A stretch of 64,000 nucleotides of DNA from an uncultured Ardenticatenia bacterium (GTDB lineage Bacteria > Chloroflexota > Anaerolineae > 4572-78 > NAK82): NCBI GenBank assembly GCA_937127125.1, contig CAKZLO010000074.1, forward strand, positions 46,125 to 110,124, given 5' to 3'. The notes under the pieces are model-generated. The model had not been told where the DNA came from and ran no database searches. It was given only the letters and a program-made list of their open reading frames with translations. Of the stretch, positions 8,725 to 17,983 are shown piece by piece (position 1 is the first letter of the stretch; each line of letters begins with the position of its first letter). The position numbers and the translations under genes are program-made.

Positions 8725-9452
8725 AGAGGCGGGAGCTCGACAGGCATGCATGGCACAATTCGGATAGCGGCGTGCGCATGCGCTTGGAGCAGCCTGCTGT
8801 TACAGTGCTTTCCACTGCGGGCGTGTTGGTCGTTGCTGCCTATATCGCCACGCAAATGCTCTCTGACCTTATGAGCTTGAAAATCGCTTATGTCGCTTCG
8901 TTCAGCGTGGATGCTGGCACCTTCATTTATCCCTTTACCTTCACATTGCGCGATCTGGTACATAAGCTGCTGGGAAAACACCACGCGCGTGTCGTTGTCG
9001 TCAGTGCTGGCGTGATCAACCTGGCAATGGCGGGGTGTCTGGCTTTCGCAGCCTGGCTGCCGCCTGATCCTACATGGGCATTGCAGGCAGCTTTCGCAGC
9101 TGTTTTGGCGCCTACCTGGCGGATTGTCATCGCCAGTATTGTTGCTGAGGTTATCGCCGAGCTAATCGATACTGAGGTGTACAGCTTGTGGGTACGCTAT
9201 GTGACACGACGTGTGCAGTGGTCGCGCGTACTGGTCAGCAACTTAGTGAGCATACCGGTGGATAGCTTGATCTTTAGCTGGTGTGCCTTCGGGCAGTGGG
9301 GGGGGGTATTGCCAGGAGGGCTTCCCGATGCCACAGTATGGGCAATCTTCTGGGCTAATGTACTTCTCAAGGGTGCTATGACTTTGGTGAGCCTACCTGG
9401 CATCTACGTAGTGCCTGAACGAAGGGATGCGAGAGAGTCATTGGCTGTGTGA
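8715..9452 (+). CDS. VUT family (queuosine precursor-type) transporter
   Basis: A 245-residue membrane protein of the VUT/YhhQ family (formerly DUF165), whose characterised members take up queuosine precursors such as preQ0/preQ1. About six hydrophobic helices are visible. Family hallmarks include VDAGTFIYPFTFTLRDLVHKLLGK, AELIDTEVYSLW and RVLVSNLVSIPVDSLIF, with acidic residues inside the helices. The start is uncertain: TTG 8715, overlapping the kinase gene, or ATG 8778, which places translation just ahead of the first helix. It is the last gene of the block that starts at 2741. No queuosine synthesis gene or riboswitch was seen nearby. Confidence 0.85.
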   Translation: MDVKRRELDRHAWHNSDSGVRMRLEQPAVTVLSTAGVLVVAAYIATQMLSDLMSLKIAYVASFSVDAGTFIYPFTFTLRDLVHKLLGKHHARVVVVSAGVINLAMAGCLAFAAWLPPDPTWALQAAFAAVLAPTWRIVIASIVAEVIAELIDTEVYSLWVRYVTRRVQWSRVLVSNLVSIPVDSLIFSWCAFGQWGGVLPGGLPDATVWAIFWANVLLKGAMTLVSLPGIYVVPERRDARESLAV

Positions 9453-9611
9453 TCTTTGTAAGAGCCACTTGATGCTTCAGAATTATCCTTCCAACATAGG
9501 CCATGCTGTGTCGGCGCCGGACCGAGACGCAACCTGGATGTGGTACATCCTGGAGATACTCCCGAATTGAATGGTGTAATGCTTAACAAAGAAGCAGTTG
9601 AAGTATAGTAC
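9453..9611. other. Intergenic region without recognised gene
   Basis: No coding frame with family resemblance is present. An imperfect hairpin around 9531-9553 (CCTGGATG/CATCCTGG) might end the upstream operon. The right part is AT-rich, with two similar segments (GAAGCAGTTGAAGTATA and GAAGTAGTTGAAGGGTATA) leading into the promoter at 9612. Confidence 0.4.
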
Positions 9612-9640
9612 TTGACAATGAAGTAGTTGAAGGGTATAAT
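9612..9640 (+). promoter_or_regulatory. Consensus sigma70 promoter
   Basis: TTGACA (9612-9617) and TATAAT (9635-9640) are both perfect consensus hexamers with an ideal 17-base spacer. Transcription would start near 9647, giving a leader of about 320 bases before the binding-protein start at 9968. Confidence 0.8.
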
Positions 9641-9646
9641 GTAATT

Positions 9647-9967
9647 AAATATATCATTAACCTTGTAACACCACACCGATTGATCTCTCATTGCTCCATT
9701 CCGAAAGGAGGTGAGGTACGTCGAACACTAGATTGCCAGTCGGCCAAAATCCTCCGCCAGCATATTGTTTAAGCTCTCCTCAGTAAATTTCTGCTTGTTT
9801 CAGGGAGTGGGTTGCCCGACCTATTGCGGCGAGGATTCAGGCTACCAGTGACCAGCGCAATGCCGCTGCTTGGTGTGGCGAAAGCCCGATAAGTATTGTA
9901 TATGCATTGGACAAACTAGTCCAGGTTCCGTTTGTGTCATCAAGAGATCACATAAGGAGGATGTGCT
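9647..9967 (+). promoter_or_regulatory. Long untranslated leader of the sugar importer operon
   Basis: About 320 bases lie between the predicted transcription start and the binding-protein gene. A strong Shine-Dalgarno-like AGGAGGTGAGG (9706-9716) lacks a convincing start codon after it and could pair with CCTCC at 9751-9755. The region 9820-9890 is able to fold but matches no riboswitch that I recognise. The real ribosome binding site (AAGGAGG) lies just before 9968. Confidence 0.45.
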
Positions 9968-11437
9968 ATGAAAGCAAGCTTCTGGAAAATCTTGGGTTTA
10001 ACGGTGATCTTGAGCATGCTCTTTACGCTGTCGGGCACCGCTTGGGCAGCACAACCGTTGCCACAGGAAAGCGAAGACTGGTGGGCCAAAGCGGCCGAGC
10101 CGTACAAGGGTGTTACTATTAAGGGTATCTCGGAGAGCACGCCACCCTCGAAATATGCGGCTGAGGTGTTAGCTCCCGCCTTCGAGGAAGCGACCGGTAT
10201 CAAGGTCGAGTTCGAAACCACCTCCTGGGACCTGCAGTACACCAAGGCCATCCAGGACATGGAGGCCGGCACCGGTGTCTACGACTTCGTCTACGTTGAG
10301 CAGGACATCGTGTATGCCTACCTAGACCGCAAGTTCCTGGTCAATCTCACCCAGATGATGGCGGAAAAACCGGAGCTAATATGGCCTGGCTTCAACGTGA
10401 ATGCGTTTACCTCCTTCATCGATTACTTCAAGGATCCTGCGACAGGCGATGTATACGGTATCCCGATTGAGGCGTTCATCAAGATCTACCTGTACCGCAA
10501 GGATCTGTTTGAGGATCCAGAGGTCAAAGCGGCCTTCGAGAAGGAGTACGGCTACCCGTTGGCGCCGGCTGTTAACCACAAACAATACGCCGATATTGCC
10601 GCGTTCTTCGCCAAATGGGGCAAGGACCACAATATGGAGCTGTGGGGCACCACAGTGCAGGCCAATACTGGGCACCCTGCTTCCTTCTATGAGTTGTTCG
10701 AAACCATCCTGCCTAGCTTCGGTGTTTACAACTGGGGCATCAACCTGGAGAACTGGAAGGCTACGGTCGCCAACGGCGGCACATTGAACAGCGATCGTGC
10801 CAAGGAGGCATTTGCTTTCTGGGTGGACTTGCTGAAGTATGCCCCACCTGAGGCGACCGCCAGCACATGGGACGAGGTGGCCGCTTCCTTTGCTGCTGGG
10901 CGTGCTGCGCAGGGCTGGGTCTATGGCGAGAATGCTGCCTGGATTGCCACGGACGAGAGCCGGTCCAAGGTGGTCGGCAAGGTTGGTGCAGCTCTGCCTC
11001 CGCTGTACGCTGGTGTTCTGGAGGACAAGATTCTGCGTAACATAGGTTACATCGGCTACTACGACGGCGGTGCCTACGGCATCCCACACTCCTCCAAGAA
11101 TAAGGAGGCTGCTCTGTTGTGGTTGCAGTGGCTCTCTCGACCAGACATCCAGGTTGACTGGGCGATGGCAAGTGCCCGTGTGACCCAGACGGCCACCTTC
11201 GATGATCCCCGCTTGAAAGAGTTCGACAAGAAGGTGGATGGATACTTCACCATGCTGAAGGAAAAGGGCTTCCTGTTCGGTGGTGCGCCGCCATTCCCGT
11301 TCCATGCCACAATCCGCGAGGTCATCGCACCCTTCATCTATAAAGGTATTAGCGGTGAGATGGGCACGGCGGACGCGCTTGATCAGGCAGCGGCCGCGGT
11401 TGATCAGGAACTCGTCCGACTCGGCTACGGCAAGTAG
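9968..11437 (+). CDS. Sugar ABC transporter substrate-binding protein (family 1)
   Basis: A 489-residue extracytoplasmic solute-binding protein, family 1 (maltose-binding type), which captures a sugar or polyol and delivers it to the permeases encoded next. An N-terminal signal peptide (1-27) ends in AWA. The mature domain shows [18 protein letters not shown] and an alternating alpha/beta binding-protein pattern to a C-terminal helix. AAGGAGG precedes the ATG. Ligand is unknown; the following SDR dehydrogenase resembles polyol dehydrogenases, so a sugar alcohol is possible. A GC-rich hairpin lies just after the stop. Confidence 0.88.
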   Translation: MKASFWKILGLTVILSMLFTLSGTAWAAQPLPQESEDWWAKAAEPYKGVTIKGISESTPPSKYAAEVLAPAFEEATGIKVEFETTSWDLQYTKAIQDMEAGTGVYDFVYVEQDIVYAYLDRKFLVNLTQMMAEKPELIWPGFNVNAFTSFIDYFKDPATGDVYGIPIEAFIKIYLYRKDLFEDPEVKAAFEKEYGYPLAPAVNHKQYADIAAFFAKWGKDHNMELWGTTVQANTGHPASFYELFETILPSFGVYNWGINLENWKATVANGGTLNSDRAKEAFAFWVDLLKYAPPEATASTWDEVAASFAAGRAAQGWVYGENAAWIATDESRSKVVGKVGAALPPLYAGVLEDKILRNIGYIGYYDGGAYGIPHSSKNKEAALLWLQWLSRPDIQVDWAMASARVTQTATFDDPRLKEFDKKVDGYFTMLKEKGFLFGGAPPFPFHATIREVIAPFIYKGISGEMGTADALDQAAAAVDQELVRLGYGK

Positions 11438-11458
11438 CCGCCTCTGGGGGAAGATGTT

Positions 11459-12334
11459 ATGAGGGCAACCCGCACCGGGTGGGGGCTTTTGGCCCCCACC
11501 CTTATCATTCTAGGCTTCGTCGGCATTCTGCCGTTTCTGTACGTCGTTTACATCGGGTTCTTTGACTGGGATATCTTTGCGGCCAAAATTGGGATGGTTT
11601 TCGCAGGCGTGAATAACTACCGCCGGTTAGTTTTCGATGATGAATATCTGGCGGCTTTGGGGCGAACTCTGCAGTTCACGATCTGGGTGGTAATCAGCGA
11701 GCTGATATTGGGCTTCTTGCTTGCCCAGCTGCTGATGAGAAACTTTGTGGGCAGGTCTGTGTTCCGCACTATTCACGCTTTGCCCTTGGTTGTCGCACCT
11801 ATAGCCGTGGGTGCTACCTGGCGCCTGTTTACCATCCCTGGATTCGGCCCGCTTCCTTACTTTCTGGACAAATGGTTTGGCATCGAGTACAGCATCAGTC
11901 GTTACGCCAGCCATGCCTTCACCACCATTGTCCTGATGGACATCTGGCATTGGACACCATTTGTCACGTTGACTCTCGTAGCCGGGATGACAGCCTTGCC
12001 AAGGGAACCTTTCGAACAAGCACTCGTGGATGGTGCTAACCGGTGGCAGGTTTTCCGTTATCTGACGCTGCCCATGCTCACACCAGTATTGGTGACCACC
12101 ACCTTTATTCGCATTATGGACGCACTGCGCATCGTAGACGAGGTGTGGATGCTAACTGGTGGCGGCCCGGGCACGTCTACACGCTTTGTGGGATTGCACA
12201 TCTGGCTGGTTGTCTTTCCGAAAACAGCGTATGGCTATGGTGCGGCTATGTCACTGTTGACTCTGTATTTCACGATCGTGCTGAGCTGGCTGCTCTTCAT
12301 CGCAATCACCCAGAGCGGCAAGCAGGCCGCCTGA
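11459..12334 (+). CDS. Sugar ABC transporter permease, MalF/UgpA type
   Basis: A 291-residue inner-membrane permease with six expected helices. The cytoplasmic EAA loop, which contacts the ATPase, appears as EQALVDGAN from residue 186, followed by RYLTLPML. It lies 21 bases after the binding-protein gene. A 10-bp GC-rich hairpin occupies its first codons. It forms a heterodimer with the next permease. No ATPase gene is in this operon, so a shared MsmK/UgpC-like ATPase encoded elsewhere is presumably used. Confidence 0.9.
   Translation: MRATRTGWGLLAPTLIILGFVGILPFLYVVYIGFFDWDIFAAKIGMVFAGVNNYRRLVFDDEYLAALGRTLQFTIWVVISELILGFLLAQLLMRNFVGRSVFRTIHALPLVVAPIAVGATWRLFTIPGFGPLPYFLDKWFGIEYSISRYASHAFTTIVLMDIWHWTPFVTLTLVAGMTALPREPFEQALVDGANRWQVFRYLTLPMLTPVLVTTTFIRIMDALRIVDEVWMLTGGGPGTSTRFVGLHIWLVVFPKTAYGYGAAMSLLTLYFTIVLSWLLFIAITQSGKQAA
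11477..11501 (+). other. GC-rich hairpin at the 5' end of the permease gene
   Basis: GGGTGGGGGC (11477-11486) and GCCCCCACCC (11492-11501) form a perfect 10-bp stem with a TTTTG loop, inside the first codons of the permease and 40 bases after the binding-protein stop. It could protect the upstream message or slow permease translation. Confidence 0.6.
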
Positions 12335-12345
12335 CGAGGTGTGTT

Positions 12346-13200
12346 ATGGTATCAAGATCCTTCCGAAAGGCGCTAGGCGATGTCGGAACCTATCTGGTCT
12401 GGATCTTCATGAGCGGGTTCACCTTGCTACCTATCTACTGGATGTTTGTCGTGTCAGCCCGCAGCCGCGTAGAGTTGTTCGGGGGGCCGAACCTTATCCA
12501 GACAACCTTTTTTGCCGAGAACTACCTCAAACCGCTTTCCAGCCCGGCTTATCAGCGGTACCTGACCAATTCGCTCATTATCGCTACCTCGAATGCTGTG
12601 TTGGTGACCCTCGTGGCCATTATGGCTACCTACGCGCTCTCACGCTACCGCTTGAAGGGCGATGAGAACATTTTCTTCTGGACGATCACCAACCGCATGG
12701 CACCACCGGCCGTGTTCTTATTGCCGTTGTTTCTGCTTTACACACGCGTCATTAAGATCGGAGAGTGGAGCCTGTTCGATACGCACATTGGTATCATTAT
12801 ACTCTATTGTGTGTTCAATCTCCCGTTTGCTATATGGCTGCTGAAGGGCATTATTGACGGCATCCCGGTCGAGCTGGATGAAGCAGCACTTGTAGATGGT
12901 GCGAACGTTCTCACAGTCATCTTTCGAATTATTGTGCCGTTGGCCGCGCCCACGATCGCCATCAGTGGTATTTTGAGTTGGATTTTTGCCTGGAATGAGT
13001 ATTTGTTCGCGGCCGCTCTGACAAGTGTTAATGCCCGCACTATCCCCACTGGTTTGGGTGAGTTCGTGACCGTCACAGGCACCAACTGGGGTCAGATGGC
13101 TGCTGTGGCAGTCGTTGCCATCCTGCCAGGCTTGCTGTTTCTGTCACTGGTCCAACGATACATTGTAACAGGTCTCACCTTTGGCGCTGTGAAGGAATAG
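12346..13200 (+). CDS. Sugar ABC transporter permease, MalG/UgpE type
   Basis: A 284-residue permease, partner of the preceding one. It has an N-terminal helix ([18 protein letters not shown]), the family pattern [20 protein letters not shown], and an EAA loop, [12 protein letters not shown], from residue 176. The ATG at 12346 follows GACGAGGTG and lies 11 bases after the previous stop; the open frame extends further upstream, but that part overlaps the previous permease and is not genuine. It imports the same sugar as the 9968 and 11459 products. Confidence 0.9.
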   Translation: MVSRSFRKALGDVGTYLVWIFMSGFTLLPIYWMFVVSARSRVELFGGPNLIQTTFFAENYLKPLSSPAYQRYLTNSLIIATSNAVLVTLVAIMATYALSRYRLKGDENIFFWTITNRMAPPAVFLLPLFLLYTRVIKIGEWSLFDTHIGIIILYCVFNLPFAIWLLKGIIDGIPVELDEAALVDGANVLTVIFRIIVPLAAPTIAISGILSWIFAWNEYLFAAALTSVNARTIPTGLGEFVTVTGTNWGQMAAVAVVAILPGLLFLSLVQRYIVTGLTFGAVKE

Positions 13201-13204
13201 GCCA

Positions 13205-13456
13205 ATGGCAGAAGAACCGAAGAAGAAAGCCACCGAGACCAACAACGCGGTAACCGTCGCTGCTCCTGTGCGACATGTCGGACGCAAGGGTTTCCTGCCC
13301 ATCGTAACCAACTTGTGGGACCGTTTCTTCATTAGCGGTGTGTTGCTTGTCGCAATCCACCTCTTGTGGTTGCGCTTTGTTGAGTTTTACTTGCCGCTTC
13401 CGGTCGCCACAGTGATCTCGTTGGTGCTGATGTACGTCATAATGCGCTGGGGGTAA
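13205..13456 (+). CDS. Small two-TM protein of a sugar importer operon
   Basis: An 83-residue protein starting four bases after the permease stop. Residues 1-25 are charged and soluble (EEPKKKATE); residues about 43-60 and 65-81 form two closely spaced hydrophobic helices. I do not recognise a named family. Small two-TM proteins occur in some sugar and polyol ABC operons (for example the DUF2160-type protein of the rhizobial glycerol importer), but similarity here is only in position and topology. It may be an accessory subunit of the transporter. Confidence 0.6.
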   Translation: MAEEPKKKATETNNAVTVAAPVRHVGRKGFLPIVTNLWDRFFISGVLLVAIHLLWLRFVEFYLPLPVATVISLVLMYVIMRWG

Positions 13457-13529
13457 ACCTGAGAACCCTTGGCTTATCCGATATCGACGAGATAACGTAC
13501 TATGCTTTGACGCAAGTCAGGGGGGATAT

Positions 13530-14336
13530 ATGACAGACAAGTCTCAAGCATCGAAGCCGATCCTGGAGCGATTCCGGCTCGATGGCCGGGTGGCGCTCGT
13601 TACCGGTGGCGCTATGGGCATCGGGCTGGGATATGCCGAGGCGCTCGGTCAGGCGGGCGCAAAGGTGGCAATAGTTGACATAAATAAGGAGGCGGCTCAT
13701 AGCGCCTGCGATATGCTCAAGGCGGCCGGCATCGACGCCATGGTCGTGTTAGCCGACGTGACACAGCCAGATCAGGTAAAGCGCATGGTTCAGGAGGTGA
13801 TGGACCAATGGGGCCGGCTCGACATCGGCGTGAATAACGCTGGCATTGCACACTGGCATGACTCGGAGACATTAGACTACGCTGACTGGAAGCGTGTGGT
13901 CGACCTTAACTTGAACGCTGTTTTCCTCTGTTGTCAGGCAGAGGCACAAGTGATGTTGAAGGCTGGGTATGGCAAGATCATCAACACGGCCTCTATGTCG
14001 GGCCACATTGTGAACCGGCCCCAAAATCAGGCCGCCTACAACGCGACCAAGGCAGGTGTCATTCATCTCACGCGCAGCCTGGCCGCGGAGTGGGCCAACC
14101 GGGGCATACGAGTCAATAGCATCAGTCCCGGTTACACGCGCACTGCGCTGGTGGAACAGTTCATCAGCACGCCAGAAGGGCGAGAGCTCGAGAAGCTCTG
14201 GGTAAGTCTTACACCCCTCGGACGTATGGGAACAGTATCAGATCTGCAAGGAGCTGTTGTTTACTTGGCTTCAGAAGCATCCGATTTCATGACCGGCAAT
14301 GATCTTATCATTGATGGAGGCTATTGCTGCTGGTAA
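13530..14336 (+). CDS. SDR family oxidoreductase (polyol dehydrogenase-like)
   Basis: A 268-residue short-chain dehydrogenase. The Rossmann motif TGGAMGIG begins at residue 25, an acidic VDIN follows the second strand (suggesting NAD preference), NNAG is at 102-105, and the catalytic YNATK has Tyr170 and Lys174, with the catalytic Ser in the NTASMSGH segment. The family interconverts sugar alcohols or secondary alcohols and ketones, and the sequence resembles mannitol/arabinitol dehydrogenases. It is the last gene of the importer operon, so it probably oxidises the imported substrate. A strong terminator follows. Confidence 0.87.
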   Translation: MTDKSQASKPILERFRLDGRVALVTGGAMGIGLGYAEALGQAGAKVAIVDINKEAAHSACDMLKAAGIDAMVVLADVTQPDQVKRMVQEVMDQWGRLDIGVNNAGIAHWHDSETLDYADWKRVVDLNLNAVFLCCQAEAQVMLKAGYGKIINTASMSGHIVNRPQNQAAYNATKAGVIHLTRSLAAEWANRGIRVNSISPGYTRTALVEQFISTPEGRELEKLWVSLTPLGRMGTVSDLQGAVVYLASEASDFMTGNDLIIDGGYCCW

Positions 14337-14364
14337 GATTTCGCAAGGCTCGCCTGAACCAATC

Positions 14365-14404
14365 AAAAAGGGGTTCCCCTTTCATTTTGCGGGAACCCCT
14401 TTTT
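14365..14404. terminator. Bidirectional rho-independent terminator
   Basis: A perfect 14-bp inverted repeat (AAAAAGGGGTTCCC at 14365-14378, complement at 14391-14404) with A and T runs on the outer ends. It therefore acts on both strands between the convergent SDR (+) and dehydrogenase (-) genes. Confidence 0.92.
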
Positions 14405-14437
14405 GGGCTTAACACTGCGATGCCATTCACACAAGCG

Positions 14438-15451
14438 TTAGAGGCCAGGTTCCAGCTGTACCTTCAGCGTTTTTCCAGATCTGAACAAATCAAACACGCT
14501 GGCAAACTCACGCAGTGGCGCAGTGTGACTGACAAGTGGTGTAACATCGATTACACCGTTAGCAAGCCAAGCTATTGCCGGTTGAAACGTGTAGCATAGC
14601 GCGAAACTCCCAATGATCACCCAGTCGTGGCGGAATACATCGTAGGGACTCAGCTTTATGCTGGCGTTGTTGGGGGCAACTCCGAACTGCAAGTACTGGC
14701 CGCGCGGCTTCAGGTAGGTGAACGCCTGCTCAATCACTGCTGGTACCCCAGTGGCGTCTACGACAATTGCGAAACCGTAGGGAGCGAGCTCGCGCAGCGC
14801 CTCTGTCTGCTCGGGACCAGCTGGCACTACAGCGGTTGCGCCCAGCTGCTGTGCCAGCGCCAGACGGTCCAATTGTTTCTCAACTACGACAACCTGAGAG
14901 GCTCCGCTGTGACGCAGTGCTTGCACCAGAATCAACCCCATCGGGCCGGCTCCGAAGATCAAGACCTCGTCACCCGGCCACACACGCAGGCGTTTAAGCG
15001 CATGGATAACACAGGCAAGCGGCTCCACGAAAGCGGCCTGAGCATCACTGATCGTATCTGGCAAGCGATAACAGGCCCGTGCCGGCACAGCAACATATTC
15101 TGCAAAGCTGCCCGGGCGCGTGATGCCAACTCCCTGCCAATTGAGACAGTGATTGGCCTGTTCATTGCGACAAAAGTAGCAATGACCACAGTATAGGTTG
15201 GGGTCCGGTGCCACACGGTCGCCCACCCGGAAGTCGGTGATATCGCTGCCAACTTCGACAATTGTTCCACCAAATTCGTGTCCTGGGATGATAGGGAAGT
15301 CGGACATGTATTCATTGTGGTAGATGTGCACATCTGTGCCGCAGATCCCCGTCCGTGCGACTTGCACAACGACTTCATCTGGTCGACACGTCGGATCAGG
15401 CACTCTTTCAAGACTGACGGTTTCGGGCGCGGTAAACACAATAGCTTGCAT
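14438..15451 (-). CDS. Zinc-dependent alcohol dehydrogenase (sorbitol/threonine dehydrogenase class)
   Basis: A 337-residue medium-chain dehydrogenase. Catalytic zinc ligands are visible at Cys37 (GICGTD) and His58-Glu59 (PGHEF); a structural-zinc cluster lies at Cys88, Cys91, Cys94 and Cys102. The Rossmann motif is FGAGPMG. These enzymes oxidise polyols or threonine with NAD(P). The ATG at 15451 gives [10 protein letters not shown], the normal family start; upstream in-frame codons overlap the SIS gene. It is the last gene of a four-gene minus-strand operon (GtrA, GT4, SIS, dehydrogenase). Confidence 0.9.
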   Translation of the reverse strand: MQAIVFTAPETVSLERVPDPTCRPDEVVVQVARTGICGTDVHIYHNEYMSDFPIIPGHEFGGTIVEVGSDITDFRVGDRVAPDPNLYCGHCYFCRNEQANHCLNWQGVGITRPGSFAEYVAVPARACYRLPDTISDAQAAFVEPLACVIHALKRLRVWPGDEVLIFGAGPMGLILVQALRHSGASQVVVVEKQLDRLALAQQLGATAVVPAGPEQTEALRELAPYGFAIVVDATGVPAVIEQAFTYLKPRGQYLQFGVAPNNASIKLSPYDVFRHDWVIIGSFALCYTFQPAIAWLANGVIDVTPLVSHTAPLREFASVFDLFRSGKTLKVQLEPGL

Positions 15452-15455
15452 GGTA

Positions 15456-16010
15456 TCACTCCAGATTGGTATGTCTTTGGCGAAGATCCTCGGCGCTCTG
15501 ACCCAGCGCGGTCTGCAGTTGCGGCACGAGTGCGTCAAGTAGGATCCACAGTGACTGTTCAAAGGCAGAACCCATTACCTGGGTGGAGCTGCTCTTCTCC
15601 TTCTCCGCCATCGTCTGGGCAGGTAGGTAAACTACTAAGTCAGCTTCCCTTGGCACTGGCCCTCCGGGTTGGGCGGTCAGGACTGCCACCTGACTGCCGG
15701 AACGGCGTGCGATCCCCACGAGCGCTTGGATGGTTGCCAGGTGGCCAGGGCCGCAGGAGACAAGAAACAGGTCGCCCGATCCGGCGGGTGGTGTGGTGAC
15801 ATCTCCTACTACGGCCACCCTTAATCCCAGATGCATCAGGCGCATAGCGAACGCATGCATAACAAGTCCTTCACGGCCAAGACCATGAACGAGTATGTAT
15901 CGTGCGTTCTGAATAGCTTTGCAAAGCGCTGTGACTTCATCTTCGTTGACGCGAGCTAAAACGCGATCGATTTCGCTCAGAATCTCTCGCACTTTGTCAT
16001 AGATGTTCAC
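15456..16010 (-). CDS. SIS domain sugar isomerase, 6-phospho-3-hexuloisomerase-like
   Basis: A 184-residue SIS (sugar isomerase) protein resembling 6-phospho-3-hexuloisomerase. Matches include [22 protein letters not shown] with a Rossmann-like phosphate loop, [32 protein letters not shown] and [16 protein letters not shown]. The GTG start at 16010 follows AAGGGGGC; an in-frame ATG at 16073 would overlap the upstream gene by 26 bases. The usual partner, hexulose-6-phosphate synthase, is not in the window, so the true substrate may be another sugar phosphate. The dehydrogenase gene starts four bases after its stop. Confidence 0.75.
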   Translation of the reverse strand: MNIYDKVREILSEIDRVLARVNEDEVTALCKAIQNARYILVHGLGREGLVMHAFAMRLMHLGLRVAVVGDVTTPPAGSGDLFLVSCGPGHLATIQALVGIARRSGSQVAVLTAQPGGPVPREADLVVYLPAQTMAEKEKSSSTQVMGSAFEQSLWILLDALVPQLQTALGQSAEDLRQRHTNLE

Positions 16011-16047
16011 TTCCCAGCCCCCTTCTTGGCAGCTAATGAACAGTTGG

Positions 16048-17199
16048 TCATCTTCCGGTTGATGAACTGGCACCTAAAGCTTCATACACCTCTAATAATC
16101 GCTGGGCTGCTGACTCCCAAGTGAAACGGCTGGTCTGCGCGTATCCGCGTCGGACGAGATCGCGCCGAAGATCTGGATCCAGAAGGATACGATCCGTCGC
16201 CTCAGCAATCTCTTCGGGACTGGCGCTGTTGACCAGCAGGGCAGCATCTCCGGCGATCTCAGGCAGAGAAGAGTTATTGGCACACACAACAGGGGTGCCA
16301 CAGGCCATTGCTTCCAGCACTGGGATGCCGAAACCCTCGTAGTGGCTGGGGAAGACAAAGGCACTCGCTAGGCTATAGAGCGCTGGCATATCTTCGTCCC
16401 GCACGAAGCCGACAAAGTGGATGCGCTCACGAAAGGGCGAAGATTCAGCAGCGGCGAAAATCGGCTCATAGTTCCAGCCTTTGCCCCCCGCAATGACCAG
16501 GTGCAGATCAGCGTGGGTGGGTCGCGCGGCAAGAATGTTGAAAGCAGCGATGAGACCGGTAAAGTTCTTGCGTGGCTCCAACGTGCTCACACCGAGCACA
16601 AAGCGTTCCGGCAATTGATAGCGCTGCCGCACTGTGTTCAGCCGGGTGGGATCCTGCACTCGACGAAAATGCCCTTCGACACCCACGCCAAGGACGGTGA
16701 TGCACTCTGGTGGTACATGCATCAGCTCGATCAGGTCGTTGCGCGTGTTATGGCTGTCTGCCAGAATGTGGCGCGCGCGACGCACACTACGCGGCACCGC
16801 TTTGCACAACCAGCTGAGCAATGGCGGGTGGGCACCCTGTGGATAACGCAGGAAACTGAGGTCATGCACAGTGAGCACGCAAGGCATCATAGCAGGGGGC
16901 AGGGTAAAGCTCGGGCCGTGAAAGAGATCGGCCCGCCCAGTCAGAATCTCTACAGGTAATGGCAGGTTCATCCGGTGCCACAGTACGGTGGCCCAGCGGT
17001 CTGAAAGCGGCACAACACGCAATGCAAAGCCATCTGGCAGATGGGTGGGTATGTAGTAAGCCCCAGAGTACCCTAAGACCAACAGGGTAAAGCGATGAGG
17101 GGGGCTCAGCTGCATCAAGCTGTTCACCAGACCGCGCGTGTAACGGCCAATCCCGGCTCGCTGATGAACCGCTGGGGTGTAGTCGATAACTATGTGCAT
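16048..17199 (-). CDS. Glycosyltransferase family 4
   Basis: A 383-residue GT-B glycosyltransferase of family 4. The N-terminus MHIVIDYTPAVHQRAGIGRY has the acceptor-side glycine loop. The C-terminal donor domain shows VLGVSTLEPRKNF, VIAGGKGW and the E-x7-E region (HYEGFGIPVLEAMACGTPVV) that binds the nucleotide sugar. Such enzymes act at the inner membrane face in assembly of surface polysaccharide or glycolipid. The gene follows gtrA by about 45 bases in the same operon, consistent with envelope glycan synthesis. Confidence 0.9.
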   Translation of the reverse strand: MHIVIDYTPAVHQRAGIGRYTRGLVNSLMQLSPPHRFTLLVLGYSGAYYIPTHLPDGFALRVVPLSDRWATVLWHRMNLPLPVEILTGRADLFHGPSFTLPPAMMPCVLTVHDLSFLRYPQGAHPPLLSWLCKAVPRSVRRARHILADSHNTRNDLIELMHVPPECITVLGVGVEGHFRRVQDPTRLNTVRQRYQLPERFVLGVSTLEPRKNFTGLIAAFNILAARPTHADLHLVIAGGKGWNYEPIFAAAESSPFRERIHFVGFVRDEDMPALYSLASAFVFPSHYEGFGIPVLEAMACGTPVVCANNSSLPEIAGDAALLVNSASPEEIAEATDRILLDPDLRRDLVRRGYAQTSRFTWESAAQRLLEVYEALGASSSTGR

Positions 17200-17244
17200 T
17201 GTGAACGAACAAGTTTTTCCAAGAATGTTCCAAGAACGTTGGCT

Positions 17245-17691
17245 TTACAGCCCGCGATAGGTCCACAGCCGGTTTATCCCGAAATTCCAGAAAAGGACAA
17301 TCACGATCGCCACCGCTTTGGCCAGGTTGTAATCCCATGGATCAGGGATGTATTGACTGAGCAGGGCATGCAAACCCACCAGGATCAAGTTGTTGATGAC
17401 AAGCCCGACGACATTGACCAGAGCAAATTGGGGCAGCTGGGAACGGATCGGGCGCGCGCGCGATTCGGGAAAGGTCCACAGACGGTTCCACGTGAAATTG
17501 CTCAACACAGCCAGGCTGAAGGACAGTGTGTTCGAAACTACCAAGGGCAGGCCGAACACCTTGTGAGCCAGGTTCAGTACGCTAAAATCAACCACGGCAC
17601 CAATGCTGCCCACCGTGGCGAACTTGACGAAGCGGATGAGTTCCTTACGATTCTGGCTGTTCAGGATCCCCACCGGGCGTATACTTGACAT
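17245..17691 (-). CDS. GtrA family membrane protein
   Basis: A 148-residue protein with four expected membrane helices, of the GtrA/DPMS-associated family that helps flip or position polyprenyl-phosphate sugars. Family features are RFVKFATVGSIGAVVDFSVLN, NTLSFSLAVLSNFTWNRLWTF and a C-terminal FWNFGINRLWTYRGL. The ATG at 17691 lies within an 18-base segment also found upstream of the recombinase gene (see repeat entries) and follows GAAGGTG. It heads the minus-strand operon driven by the promoter at 17797-17825. Confidence 0.88.
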   Translation of the reverse strand: MSSIRPVGILNSQNRKELIRFVKFATVGSIGAVVDFSVLNLAHKVFGLPLVVSNTLSFSLAVLSNFTWNRLWTFPESRARPIRSQLPQFALVNVVGLVINNLILVGLHALLSQYIPDPWDYNLAKAVAIVIVLFWNFGINRLWTYRGL

Positions 17692-17700
17692 AATATAAAA
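17683..17700. repeat. 18-bp repeat, copy 1
   Basis: ACTTGACATAATATAAAA is identical to 21509-21526. On the minus strand it reads TTTTATATTATGTCAAGT and includes the GtrA start codon. The copies are about 3.8 kb apart. Confidence 0.6.
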
Positions 17701-17796
17701 ACACCTTCTTTGGATCAGAGACTTGGCCTTCTTAACAGAAGACGCTGAGGCGCAGATGGCCACATGACCAAGATAGAGCATCTCGATCTCGCTGCC

Positions 17797-17825
17797 AGTA
17801 TATAGATGCGAAGAAGAACTGTCAA
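17797..17825 (-). promoter_or_regulatory. Minus-strand promoter for the GtrA operon
   Basis: On the minus strand, TTGACA (17825-17820) and TATACT (17802-17797) are separated by 17 bases. Transcription would start about 100 bases before the GtrA start. It is divergent from the promoter at 17897. Confidence 0.7.
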
Positions 17826-17896
17826 TTGTTATGCGAGGGTATGCCAAAGTATCGCGTTGGAGTGTCCACGCATCGCGCTGGCTGTGTGTCTTTTCT

Positions 17897-17925
17897 TTGA
17901 CAAACCGGCGTGCTGCTGGTACTCT
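17897..17925 (+). promoter_or_regulatory. Promoter for the isomerase/oxidoreductase operon
   Basis: TTGACA (17897-17902) and TACTCT (17920-17925) are 17 bases apart, about 60 bases before the isomerase start at 17984. The -35 is perfect and the -10 is weaker. Confidence 0.6.
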
Positions 17926-17983
17926 AGATTACTGAGAAACACGACCTTTACCCTTTTTCAATGATGGAGAAAGGAGCACAACT

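Noticed and set aside
10376..11305. 309-codon minus-strand frame inside the sugar-binding protein gene
   Set aside because: It is the antisense shadow of a clear signal-peptide-bearing binding protein and shows no domain features.
12043..12345. Upstream extension of the MalG-type permease frame
   Set aside because: This part overlaps the preceding permease in another frame and does not resemble membrane protein sequence; the ATG at 12346 has a ribosome site.
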